A DNA stretch of 64,000 nucleotides from assembly GCF_016801865.2 (NCBI RefSeq), contig NC_068937.1, positions 122,609,225-122,673,224 of the forward strand, read 5' to 3'. Made by a program: the position numbers and the translations under genes. The first letter of the stretch is position 1. Each line of letters starts with the position of its first letter. The notes under the pieces were generated by a model, which was not told the DNA's origin, searched no databases, and saw only the letters and a program-made list of their open reading frames with translations. This document shows positions 1-11,439 of this stretch, in pieces. This stretch comes from Culex pipiens pallens (taxonomy: Eukaryota > Arthropoda > Insecta > Diptera > Culicidae).

Positions 1-2003
1 TTTCCCTATAAATGCCACTTTTCGTGAGTGTTCGTTTGAACTGTCAGCGCAAATGGCAACACTCGACAGAGTTGTTGTTGTTAATTACTTTATTTCCGGC
101 AGCTTTAACCTTTCGGTCATTCGCTGCCCACTCGACAGAGTGTTGGAAGAAAAAAGAACTAAGCCGATATTAGAAAAATGGGCGTGGCCCAATGCATTCG
201 CCTCGATTAGAATACCCTTGGGAATTTTTTTTGTTAAATGCTTGGTAAAGAAATAGAATAACTTTTAGTGAAAGTGAAAATAAACAGAAATGTTCACAAA
301 AACTTGCTCTACTCGTTGGTGTACTTCGTTTTAGTAAAATTCAAGGGAGACTCTAGATTATCCAGCATCATTCATACACGACCGCTTATTAGGATTAAAA
401 TGGGTAGATTTCCCCTATTACCAAAAATCTACTGAATATTTGAGAGATTTTGGAAAAAAATATTCATTTTGTGCGATTGAACAATATCGTTTATAGAATT
501 TATCTATTAAATCAGAATGTAGAGAAGAGTTCACAGAATATTTTCTCCAAATAAAATATCAGCATTAGTTCAATTCTTGCAGAAATAAACGCAATTTTAA
601 AATGAATAGCAATTTTTTCAGCATCCTAGATTTAAGTTTGGATGTCATTCAATTACTCGAATGTTCAGTTTTGAGTAGAAATCTTGACATAAAGACCACC
701 AAGACCAATGGGTTTCAAGGGCATCTTCTCGTTTTTAGTTTTATTTTTTTTATCAAATATGGCCTTTACAAATATTTTTCAAAGTTAATGTCGCCCCTCC
801 ACTTCAAAATCGGTCCGCAAAATCAGGGGACAAAACAGTATTTTTTTCAAAAAAACTATCAAATTTCAATGGAAATAGAAGCCTTATCAACTGAAAACAA
901 AAGTTTACTTTTTGGCTTAAAAAAAATCATCATTCTTCTATATTTTGAAAACTAATGAATGCAACTGGGGACGTGTATTATTTTTTTTTGCGATTTGGTC
1001 AGAGCTCAGGGACATAAACTTCAAAAAATATTTGGTACGGCCTAATTTAGAGAAGTTCAATGTGAAATAACTTACAAAATCAGATTCTTGAAAAAACCCT
1101 TTTCATCCCAATTTTGAAAAAGAGCGAAAGAGCCGTTCAAAAGAGCGGCTCTTTTTAAAGAGCGAACGAAAATGAGCGACTCCTAAAAAAGAGCGGTTTT
1201 GCCCACCTCTAATTTGAAGTTAACCAAATAAGGTTTACAAAACTTCAGTTTCACAAAATCTTTGAAACCATTTAACTAGTGTTTAGTCTAGCTAATTACC
1301 TTGCAAACCCTTAAAGAATTTTTGAAATTCCTCTTCTTCTTATTTTTACCATCATTTTTCCTAAAAAAAACATAACTTTCATTTCTGATAAAATTGATTC
1401 AAAATCACTAAAAATAGTATTTCTGCCAAAATAGGACCAACAAATATAACTTATGCGATTATAACAATGTGTTTAACCCTAAAAATGAGACTTTAGTTAT
1501 ATAAGTACTACTTAGTCTAAATTAGTTACTATACCATAAAATTTATTTTCAATTGGGTTAAAAAAAACCCCAATTGAAAATTTGATAAAAATTTAACTTT
1601 TACACAAAAAACAGCTGAAAAATATTTGGGACAGGTAGGACACTTATGCGAACGTGGGCAGTTTAGACCAACTTATTGCGATAAAATTGGCATAAATAAC
1701 ATTCAATTTTTGAAAATTCTGAAGTTTTGTACAGACGCTTGGAAAGAAAAATCAGTTTCAGCAATAAATAGAAGGGCCAGAATGCGGAAAATTATTCGGA
1801 AAATATATTATATTTGGCTTGGGCTGCTCGAAAAGTCACATTTCACCCACCCTAGTGTTTACGCAAATCGGGATCTGTATTTTAAGAACATCTATCACTA
1901 ATTTCTAATCACATACAACATTGAACGTAGCGTAGGAATTTGAATTCATGGAAAGTTTTCTGTTGTTTTACAATGAAAAGGTAATTTTCCTTGTAACCTA
2001 ATG
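1..2003. other. AT-rich intergenic stretch, no gene recognised
   Basis: Open frames here are short, low-complexity and rich in Phe, Lys and Ile, and none resembles a known protein. The only structured piece I can see is a hAT-like end near 1122-1211, listed separately. The rest is probably decayed repeat or spacer DNA. Confidence 0.6.
1122..1211 (-). mobile_element. Solo end of a hAT-like element
   Basis: Read on the - strand this segment begins TAGAGGTGGGCAAAAC, a terminal sequence common to hAT-superfamily elements in animals. It runs into repeated GAGCGGCTC/GAGCG words that can fold on themselves. I found no matching second end, so this is a truncated or solo terminus. The family assignment rests on recalled consensus only. 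Confidence 0.45.
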
Positions 2004-2005
2004 TA

Positions 2006-3808
2006 CCGTAAAACGGGGAGACTTTGATAGCCGGGGTGACTTTGATAGGTTTGCGATTTTTCCGCAAAATGAAGAGTACAATTAAAATACGTAAGGAATG
2101 GTTCAGAAACATACTGACCGTGGTAGAGGAGTGTTCAAAGTACCTCATGAAAAACTTTTCATAAATTATTGAAAAGTTTATAAAGTTAGTTAACTATAGT
2201 TAAGAAAATGTGGATGAAAGTCATTATTTTAAACTTCTCAAAGTGTCATGATTTTCTCAATGAACATGTTTTTTAATCGGAAAACGGAATGCATTTTCGG
2301 ATTGAGATCGAAGCAATCGGTGCGCGAGATCGGACGTAACTTTTTCGTGCTGTCATTTTTCAACCCTAAAATTCTTGTTTCAAAAACAAAAAATTAGTGG
2401 AAATATGGATATTTTGCCGGCAAATCTGTTTGTGACCAGTGATAGCCATAACGGTGAAACTTGGATGGCGAACAGGGAATTGCGGAAAATAACGGCGGAT
2501 AAACAGCAACGGCGGATATCAGCCAGGATCGGTAGCACTCATTAACTCGAGCTCGAGGCCTCTCAAGATTTAACTGGCAACCAGGAAGTTTTTTGCTGTT
2601 TTGGTGATGTGCCAGTTCCGGTTTCGGCAGTCCAGCAAATCAAGGCCAGAAGTCCCAGAAGATTCAAGTCAGATTCAAGACCGATGATGCCGGAGTTGAA
2701 GCTACCCGATTTGGTGAGATCTTTCCTGTATAAATTTCAAAATATACTTTCACTCACTCTAACATTCATACAATCCATTTAAGACCAACCACGCCAATTT
2801 TACTAAATACGCGGTAGGGTGTTCCTCCGGTCGTTCGCTGTGAGTTGTGGATTGCCTGCTTCTCTAATGAAGGTTCGACTGAGGGGGCATGCTTATTAAT
2901 TTCTCGTCGCTCCATAACCTCAGTGACGTGATGGGAACAAGGGCGTCTATTCAAAGTGTCCCTACACCCGCTACAAATTTCCGGCGCTTGGGGGAGGGAA
3001 GAGGGAAACCATTTTGTTCTATGCGCCGGTATTTGTAGCACTAAAATTCGTGCAAAAAAACTTATGCACGTGGGTGTACAGATTACGGAGTAAAAGATGA
3101 TCGAATTGTTCACCTAGCGCTCACATGTGTTCCAGGACCAAGTTGCCTGCGGGTATGGGGATCATACATACATACAAACATACAAAACGGAATGCATTTT
3201 CGGATTCTTTGGACAATTTTCCACTAGGAGAAGGTTAAATAAGTTTGTAAATAATAAATAATATGTGTTTTTGAAACACAATTAAACAAAATCTCCAAAT
3301 TTATAAGCAAATTCAGTTGAACATATTTCATGTAAAATGTGAAAACTTATGATTCGTGCTTCGAATTCAGTTTAAAATGCAATATAAATCGATAATTTTA
3401 TAAACAAAACTATTTTTAGCAAATTTCAGGTAAAATTCCGACTTTTTAACAATTTTACCTAAAATTTATATGTATTTTGTTAAAAAGCTTATAAACTTAG
3501 TTAACTTAATACAAACATTGATTTTTTTCTCACAAACTATATCAGCTACTTTAGTGATGATACATTTAACGTACAAATAAAGTTTGAACATCTTAAATAT
3601 GATTTTAACAAGAAAAACTATGACTATCAAAGTCACCCCGGAATTAAAACCAAGAATTTTTAACGTAACTTTTCCAAAATAGTGCATGGACTTTGTGTGG
3701 CCTACCCCAGTACATGTTTTAAAAATAATGATCTTGAGAAAAACCTTACCTGTTGGAAAATATTCTAAAAACAAATTGAAATCCTATCAAAGTCACCCCG
3801 GTTTACGG
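2006..3808. mobile_element. TA-flanked inverted-repeat DNA element, copy 1 (interrupted)
   Basis: Both ends carry inverted termini (left CCGTAAAACGGGGAGACTTT; right, read inward on the - strand, CCGTAAACCGGGGTGACTTT) and are flanked by TA (2004-2005 and 3809-3810), as in Tc1/mariner/pogo-type insertions. The left end holds a second GGGGTGACTTTG word. Without the 880-bp insertion at 2304-3183 and its duplicated target, the element is about 0.9 kb. It has no credible transposase; the frames inside are AT-rich and low complexity. A second copy in opposite orientation spans 13953-21641. Confidence 0.85.
2304..3183 (+). mobile_element. 880-bp retroposon-like insertion (non-LTR/SINE-like)
   Basis: The insert is bounded by a perfect 23-bp direct repeat (2281-2303 and 3184-3206) and ends in a CATACATACAAACATAC tail. 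Long target duplication plus a simple-repeat tail is the signature of target-primed reverse transcription. The uninterrupted target survives once at 21347-21369 (reverse strand) in the other copy of the host element. The insert has no reverse transcriptase frame. It holds a small open frame starting ATG near 2405 (about 45 codons) and a GTGAGATC donor-like site near 2714. It may be a 5'-truncated or internally deleted non-LTR element or a SINE; I cannot name the family. Confidence 0.8.
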
Positions 3809-3810
3809 TA

Positions 3811-4440
3811 CACTGTTGTTTGGATTCTGACTTATTTATTTAAATTAAGAAGGGAGGGTTGGTTACTCTTTACATGACTTGAACTTGAACTTGAAACACA
3901 AATCAATGTTGCACGGTGTATTTTAAACATTTATTTTTACAAACATGATATGAGCCAATGGCTTTTTTAACGTGAATATCAAATCACAATTTTATTGAAC
4001 AAAACCGCCCAACAAATTATTGAACTTCCTATATCTTTTGTCAAACACTCATCAACCGCCGTCAGTCAGCTGGTTTACGATACGGGTTTCCACTCGAACT
4101 GCACTCGAGGTGCAGTTTACCGTCTGAACGCTTCAATAAGTCCGGAAGTTCACACAGGCACGGCTGGCGACTCAAGTATAGTAAACATTTCGAAAAAAAC
4201 GGTATCATTCAGAAAGGCAGCAGATATGGAACGAAGAAGCACGTACTTATACTTCTACACTAGACTCGACTGAATGGTATCCGCAAATAAGTTGCAACTA
4301 CTATCGGTTTGGGCAAAATGGCAATCTCTATATTAACTTTTTCAAGTGTAACATGTTTGTTTCATCACTCATGATTATTGGTGATTTATTTCTTGACATC
4401 ATATAACCGTCGAATCCTAAATCCGTTCGCAAATTGCCCC
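3811..4440. other. Intergenic, nothing recognised
   Basis: AT-rich sequence between the first transposon copy and the GC-rich island upstream of the ADAM gene. A 92-codon frame at 3995-4273 (+) shows no domain or composition that suggests a protein. Confidence 0.5.
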
Positions 4441-4740
4441 ACCCAGCTTACTTACTATCCGCCCCGCGAAGCGTAAAATGAATGTCGAGGTTCACCGGTT
4501 GTTCTAACTTAGTCGTGACTTCGTGCGAGTCTTCCGTGCGCGCGGAAAAAACGAGGCCGGATTCACCTGTTGCACGTGGTCGGTTGGTTGGAAGTATGTC
4601 GTCACCGGTGACGTCGCCGTCGTTGTCACTTTCTTTTCGCTTTCTTTCTGCGACGAGTTCGAGTTTTTCCAGCGCCAGCGGGTTTTCCCAGCCATCAGGA
4701 CACAATCAAAGCTTACGCCTCGTCATGTTTGAATAATTAA
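4441..4740. other. GC-rich island, possible promoter or 5' exon
   Basis: This 300-bp block is clearly GC-richer than its surroundings and is open in several frames on both strands. On the - strand one frame (about 4705 to 4448) is charged and protein-like and runs into ATAGTAAGTAAG, a strong splice-donor match near 4459. On the + strand no good donor ends a frame in the phase needed to join the ADAM exon at 4834. It may be a CpG-like promoter or an exon of an unidentified - strand gene. Confidence 0.35.
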
Positions 4741-4833
4741 TTCTCCTTTTGCCTGTTGGGGATAGTACCCCGGGATACTGTGGGGTTGGAAAATTTATGT
4801 GCTGATCTACTTTTTTTTGGTTCTTTATTGCAG

Positions 4834-7800
4834 CCACATTCAAACGATATGCTCGGATTTTCCCGGAATTCCATGACAGCAGCGGTGGTGGTGATGGAAA
4901 TGCCAGCAAACCACGTGGGCGAGAACAGCGGCTCACCATTAGCTACCGGCTTGACGGGGAAAATGTCACCCTGGATTTGTGGCGAAATGATGAAATAGTA
5001 GCTCCCGAAGGACATTTTCTGCTGGTGCAAAGCGCGTCCGGGGAAACCCACCGGAAACAGCTGGCCGAACATGAACTGGGGCGGTGTCAGTATCACGTAA
5101 GTCGAGGGGAAATTTCGAGTAAAAGCTATTTATGATTTTATTCATTTAACATTTATCACGGTTCTTTTTATAAGAAATTGACGTCACAAAGAAGTAAATT
5201 TTCCTTGCACTGTTTGTGTATGCGTTTTTTTTTTTCGGTTGATAAAACCGTGACAAACCATTTTTGCTTCGTTTTAAAAGCATGAACGTATTAAGAATAG
5301 ATTACACTAAAAAAATAATCTGAATCTAAATCTGAGCGTTTATTTATAACGCTAGCCTGTTAGTTTACACTTTTTATCAGGTCAAGGAAGTAACTGTCGG
5401 AAGAGTATAATTCATATATATATAATTATGAAAAATCTCTTCTAGTTTTGAAATACCTACTGAAAGATTTTAACAAAGTTGCATCTACCAAACCATGTTT
5501 TTTTCTGCCAATTTTTTTCATGAATTTTCTATGTAACGATTTTTGTCTCATAAAATTGTCCCAAGGTGATCTAGGCTTAAGAATACATTTTTAGCATCCA
5601 TGTGGATTTCTTGGAATGTAAAGATATTTCTTGTGAATGGATTTATTTTGCCATTTCGAATTAACTCTTTCTCGGTATCAGAAGGGTTGAGCAGCTCGTT
5701 TGACAAATTCAACCCACGCAAAGAAAGTTGATTTTTTCCACGAACATGAAGGTTTATGGTTATTTTTATGAAACTCATATTTACGAAAAACATTAATGTG
5801 TGGTGTACCATTTTCGTCTAAAAAATACCAAAATTTTCAACACGTTTCAACCAATTTGAAAAAAAAGAAGACAAATACTGAATGATTCCCAAATTTTTGA
5901 ATTTTATTTTTTGGGGAGTTTACATTGTGTCTCAATGATCAGATAAACGATATATTTTTTTTATTTTTGTTGTTTTAAAAATAACAAAATTGCGTAAAAA
6001 GCGATGTTTGTGTAAACTGATGGTTTTCTATTCATCAATGTAAATATTTGTAAATTTGTTGAAAATGAATTGAGCATACAATTTCAACCAATGTCCATCC
6101 ACCAGGGCACAGTTCGTGGTAGCATCTCATCTTCGGTAGCTCTGTCCACGTGCGACGGCATCAGTGGCATCGTCTACGACACGCACGATACTTACCTGAT
6201 AGAATTCGACAGCTCAGAACAGAGCCACTACGTACAACGAAATCCCGATTTGTTGAAAAAGGATCGGGTAAGCTAGCTGATGAATCTGTCTTGAACCATA
6301 TTTTGAATTTCGTATAATTTTAGACCAAACGTGCCCTTGAGACATTCCACGAGCCACAACCAGAGGCTTTCAGTACGGCATTCCGCTCAAATCGAGAGTC
6401 CAGCTACGTTGAACTAGTCCTGGTGATCGATCGCGCCCTTTACCTCGGAAATATGAACGTCCAAAAGGTCTACAACTACTGCCTAGACCTGGTCAACATA
6501 ATGAACATAATTTATCGTCCGCTGAATATTTATATAGTTCTCGTCGGAGTCGTCATCTGGACCGAGCAGGACGAGATCGAGATGAGCTCGGACTCCAAGA
6601 AGACGCTGGATAACTTTCTCCGATATCGACGAGACACTCTGCTGCAGTCGATTCCCCACGACAACGCACACTTGCTGACGGGAGTGCACTTTGGGGACAG
6701 TAGTGGGGATGGAGTTGTCGTTGGAAAGGCTGAACTTGGCTCAATGTGCACGTTTGCTGGATCCGGTGGAGTGGAGGTCGTCGATACGAAACACGTGGCG
6801 TTGCAAGCCAGTACCGTTGCACACGAAATGGGCCACAATTTCAACATGGACCACGATGGGCCGGAATGCCGATGTCCTGGAGGAAACTGTGTCATGGCAG
6901 CGAAGACGGTTCGCAGTCAAAAGGCGCCCAGCCGGTGGAGTTCGTGCAGCGTGGAACATCTTGAAACGGGTCTACAACATGGGCTTGGGGCGTGTTTGAA
7001 GAACAAACCGGCCAAAATGTTCGTCAAGAGTACTTGTGGCAATGGTTTGCTTGAGCCTGGAGAAGAATGTGACTGTGGTCTGCCCGAGATGTGCGATACA
7101 AAGTGCTGTGATGCTACGACCTGTCGGTTGACGGTGAACGCAACTTGTGCAGCTGGGGAATGCTGCGATCTTGATAGTTGTCAGCTCAAGTCAGCTGGAT
7201 CAAGCTGTCGATCGGCAGTGGGAGAGTGCGACTTGCCGGAACATTGCAATGGACAGTCTCCGATTTGTCCAAAGGATGTATACCTCAGAGATACGGAACT
7301 CTGTGCCGGAGGACAAGCTTACTGCTTCAAAGGACGTTGTCGAACCCGTGATTCACAGTGCAAACTGCTGTGGGGATCCACAGGCAGATCGTTCAATGAT
7401 CACTGCTATCAAACCAATCGCAACGGAACCATCTTTGGTAACTGTGGCAATAATCTGTTGACGGGAGAATACACCAAGTGCAACCAAGAGGACATCATGT
7501 GTGGATTGCTGCACTGTAGCCATCGAAACGAGAAGCTGGACTACGGAATGGGTGCGTACTCTAAGCTGACGACGACCAAGTTCACCCATTTTGGACCCAG
7601 AGGAACGGTGCGGGACACCGTTTGTAATGCCGCCATTGTAGATTTAGGACTAGATGTTACGAACCCCGGGCTGGTCCCGGATGGAGCCAAGTGTGGAACG
7701 GGGAAGATGTGCTGGAACCAGAAGTGTGTTTCGTTGGCTCATTTGAAGGAGAATGACGTTGGTGAAGAGTGTGAAGGAGGCTGTAGTGATCATGGAGTGT

Positions 7801-9047
7801 GCAACAGTGAAGGAAACTGCCACTGTGACGAAGGTTTTGGTGGTAAATTCTGCGAAACTGCTGGTTTGGGAGGCTCGGTTGATAGTGGACCAACTGTTGA
7901 TCCGGACAGTTCGAAGGGACCATTAGCTCTGTACATCTCGTTGACAATCATACTATTCATGATCTTCACTGGAACGGTGTACTTCTACCGAGTATTTTTG
8001 TGGGATTACATAAAGAAAGTTTTGCAAGACTTCCGTATGCAAAAATACGGTCACGTTGTACCACCAGCATCGCCATCCACCATGGGACCTGCAAAACCTG
8101 CTAGATTGCAAGTGTCTCAACCTATTGTGAACAGCACAACGCTCAAATTGGACGCCGTTCCATCAAGAGCTGCTCCACCTCCACCAAAGCCACAAGTAGA
8201 ACCTGCTCAACACTTCATTAAAGTCAACATCAACAAAGGTAAAATCACGATCGAAAATAAAGTGGTCAACTCACCGTTCCTACTAGAATCCACGTTACTT
8301 GACGCTCACGAAGCTGTGCACGAGATGAAAGCAAGAGGAACACCAGCGATTCTCGAGCAACGCTCAATCAGCGTCGATTCGGAAGGTCCTCTCCTCGGTC
8401 AAAGCGTAGACCGACCGGCACTCGACACTCCACCACCGCTTGAAACTCGAGAACCTGATCTAGTAGCACAAATTAGTCAAGTTAAGCTCAAAAAGGTGCA
8501 CAATTTCCATTCCAACCGTTCCAAGAGTGACGAGAAACCTCCACGAAGACTGCCAGAGCTGCCGAGGCAGAAAACCATCGGAGAATTCCAAAGCGTCATC
8601 GCAGAAGTTCATCCCAAACGAAGTCCAGCAACAGAGGAACCTCCAACGAATCCGTTCGGACACGTTACCCTGAAGAAGACAAAAACCCGAACACCTCATC
8701 TGAGTCGAGAACACTTGGACGAAATTACCGCTGAACAATCAGCAACAAGCAAGCCAACACCCTTAACAAAACCCGCAATCAATAGATTAAAGCCAACTCT
8801 ACCTCAAAAGCCATCGGCTCAACAAAATGTAGACAATCATCAGTCTAGCGAAGCAGCGAGCAAGCCTAAACTGTCTCGAAAGCTGCCACAGCTGCCGAGC
8901 GCTGGACCAAACCGCAGTCGTCCACCGTTGCAGCGGAAGCCTGCCGTTGTGGTAGACGAAGCTGCAGATCTTCCCGAAGGAGGAGGCGTAGCTGCGCTGA
9001 AGGCGAGACTTAACCTGGAACAAATTGGCGGTGGCATCAAACGGTAA
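4834..9047 (+). CDS. ADAM metalloprotease-disintegrin, meltrin/ADAM12-19 like (5' incomplete)
   Basis: Membrane-anchored zinc protease of the ADAM family, expected to shed cell-surface ligands. I infer exons 4834-5096, 6106-6267 and 6324-9047. Acceptors are TTGCAG, CACCAG and TTTTAG; donors are GTAAGT and GTAAGC; phases join cleanly. Exon 1 (signal peptide) is missing; the acceptor at 4833 needs an upstream exon ending in phase 1. Domains in order are a prodomain (LTISYRLDGENVTLDL), a furin-like RSNR, and a metalloprotease starting YVELVLVIDR. The zinc site HEMGHNFNMDHD is at 6822-6857, followed by a CVMAA Met-turn. Then come a disintegrin domain (CRSAVGECDLPEHC loop), Cys-rich and EGF-like (CSDHGVC) regions, a transmembrane segment near 7930-7990, and a tail of about 330 residues with proline-rich SH3-type motifs (RRLPELPRQK, RKLPQLP). 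All catalytic residues are present, so it should be active. The fly relative is probably Meltrin, but I have not aligned it. Confidence 0.9.
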
Positions 9048-9435
9048 CGTGGATGCTTCCGAACCTGTTAAAACTTTGTGTATTTGTTGGAAGTATTTTC
9101 TAGTGCAATTTGGGCATTCGTTAAACTTTGAATCGTACGTTCCGCTCCTTTTTGGAATGTATGCGTTTGATACTGTTTTATTGTGATTTGTAACGAACTT
9201 CGGAGAAGTATTTTTAAATAGATTGTAAGAAACTCTCATATCATAATACGAGTTCGACAAACTCGACTAGACTGCTTGCAATACACCTATAAGTACTTAG
9301 CGATGAACTCTTGAATACAAATAACTAGTCAATTAAACACTTATAACGTTGGTTTAATTTATTTATTGAGAAAGATCCAGCTGCAGTTTGGTCAAACAAC
9401 CGCAAAATATATAAATATTGCTTGTCCGCAATGTC
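9048..9435. terminator. Convergent 3' ends of ADAM (+) and sugar porter 1 (-)
   Basis: The ADAM stop (9045-9047) and the porter stop face each other across 388 bp. ATTAAA near 9333 could serve the + transcript. TTTATTTATT near 9357-9366 provides AATAAA on the - strand for the porter. The two 3' UTRs probably meet or overlap near 9330-9370. Confidence 0.5.
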
Positions 9436-10954
9436 CTACTCCTCCTCCACCTTCTTTCCCCCACCGCCCAGACGGTTCTGAATCTCCTGTAGACTAAGCC
9501 CTTTGGTTTCAATCACGCACAACAACGTGAACAGGAACGCTCCGGCACAGACCAGCGCAAAAATCCAAAAGGCCCACTCGTACCCGTAAGATTCACTGAT
9601 CAACAAGAAGAAACGTAGCGCCAAAAAGTCCAGAACCCACGAGCTGGACACGATGATCATACTTCCGAGCGCTTTAACATCGTGTGCGAAGATTTCCGCG
9701 GCGATAGCCCACGGGACCGGTCCAAAGCCAACGTTGTAGATGGAGATGAAGCCAATCATTCCGGTCAGTGGAATCCAGCTAATACTCTGCGATGGAACAT
9801 CCAGTGAATCCATTACGAAGTACGCACCAAGTAGCGCCAATACTACGGAAAGGCCCAGCGTAGAAGCCATGAGAACTGGCCTTCGTCCGGAATGATCTAC
9901 GAAGAATATGACACAACACACAAACACGACCTGAACCGCTCCCATTATGATTGTGCAAACTTCGCTGGGCAGTGCAATTTCAGCCTTTTCGAAGATTAGC
10001 TCACTGTTTGATTGAATACAGTCGATTCCGGACCATTGCTGGAGAGAAATCAAGCAGAAGCTGATCATCAGCGCCCGCAGGTTTGCTCGATTGGTGAAAA
10101 GTCTGCGGAGGGCGTTCGACTTTTGCAACGATTCTTCTTGCAGAACGTAATCTTTGGTAAGTTGCAGATCACCTTGAATTTCCTCTAAGGAGCCGTCTCG
10201 CAGATACATAAGCGATTTTGCAGCTTGAAGATAGAGACCTTTCGATACGAAAAAGTGGGGTGTTTCCGGCATGTAGAAGAACAGAATGGTAAACAGGAGT
10301 GGAACTGCGCAGCATATCCACTGGAAGGAGATGTAGCTTACATATGGACCGATTAAGTAGACGTACAGCGTACCAACTGAAAAATAGAAAATGTTTGAGC
10401 TTTCCTCGGGATCAGCTACACAAGCATGCTTACTGGTTTGTCCAATCTGCAAAAACGACCCAAGAATCCCGCGATACTCATCGCTAGCAATCTCTCCAAT
10501 GTACATGGTTAATCCGTTCAGGATGCAACCGCCGGCGAATCCCTGCACAAATCTAGCCGCGATCATCAACGGCACCGAGGTCGACTGGAGCAACATGATC
10601 CATCCGACAATGTGAATAACTCCCGACAACCAAAGTGCCAGCTTACGACCTTTCCAATCTGCCAAAAAGCCGGCCGCGAATGGCCCAAAAAATCCCCCAA
10701 CTGCCAGCACCGAGTTGATCCAGGACTGTTCGCTTTCGACGATCGGGTAACCGATCGGATTATCCGACAAATCCTTATCCGTCAGCTTCTGAAACATAGG
10801 GGACGGCCAACCGACGGTTAGCCCTACGCAGATCGCCGAGATATTCGCTGGAATGTTGGTGCAGGTTTGAAATCCCAGAAAAAAAACTGAGCGGAATGAT
10901 CTCACCGACTGCGGCCACCAAAAATTCACGAAACGTTGCTTTGGAGCGATGCAT
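9436..10954 (-). CDS. Sugar porter 1 (Tret1-like, major facilitator superfamily)
   Basis: Twelve-helix sugar transporter of the plasma membrane, probably moving trehalose or a monosaccharide. CDS is 10906-10954, 10434-10847 and 9436-10376 (467 residues), starting MHRSKATFREF. The first intron (10848-10905, 58 bp) restores VAAVANISAICVGLTVGWPSP, split here as VAAVANIS and AICVGLTVGWPSP. The second (10377-10433, 57 bp) restores GQTIGTLYVYLIGPYVSY. Family marks are DWKGRK, ARFVQGFAGG, PETPHFF, DHSGRRPV and C-terminal IETKGLSLQEIQ. The helix-7 region is unusual: QQWSGIDCIQSNSELIF replaces the typical QQ(L/F)SGIN...FY...IF, so specificity may differ. The 57-bp intron is a multiple of three with no stop, so an unspliced reading would add 19 residues. 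It is one of four - strand paralogues in the window. Confidence 0.88.
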
Positions 10955-11439
10955 TCTACCTGCTACTGGTTCTACTATAAACTGATAGCAAATCAGAGCA
11001 CTCTACCAAGATATTGGTTTTTTTTTTATCGAAAAGGGAGAAGTCGGTGGGCAAATAGACATTGTTGATAGTGCTACAAGGGATGTTTGTGACCATCTGC
11101 TATTGTTGAATATTAGGTGAATAATCGTACACCACTCGAAATGGAGATCAATAGTGATTTTCTTTCATATCTAACTCACAACAGAGCCGCATTCGTCAAT
11201 TGAGAACATTTATTTTACAACACATGGTTTAAGTAATACTTTCACTGGATGATTCTACTTATCTGTGCAATCATAGATTCTCTTGAAGAAGCCGCTACCA
11301 CTTCAAACACTTCAAAAGCCTTTGGCATCTTGAATTTCCCACCTTACTTCATTACAAATGAGGCAAAAGCCATCAATTAGCCACTTATTGCCAAGGTAGT
11401 CCTTCGAGGACCACAACAGAACCATAAAACTTAACCCGC
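10955..11439. other. Spacer between sugar porters 1 and 2
   Basis: This 485-bp gap must hold the 5' flank of porter 1 and the 3' UTR of porter 2, both on the - strand. I see no open frame of interest and no clear TATA or initiator element. Confidence 0.5.

Noticed and set aside
3466..3774. Low-complexity frame, also present at 14046-14324, as a transposase
   Set aside because: It is AT-rich, full of Lys, Ile and Phe, and has no catalytic motif; its conservation follows from the two copies being the same element.
4482..4736. + strand frame as the missing first ADAM exon
   Set aside because: It has no hydrophobic signal peptide and no donor in the phase needed to join the exon at 4834.
10377..10433. 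Reading SKHACVADPEESSNIFYFS as part of porter 1
   Set aside because: It is bounded by GTAAGC and TTTTTCAG, and its removal restores the conserved GQTIGTLYVY segment.
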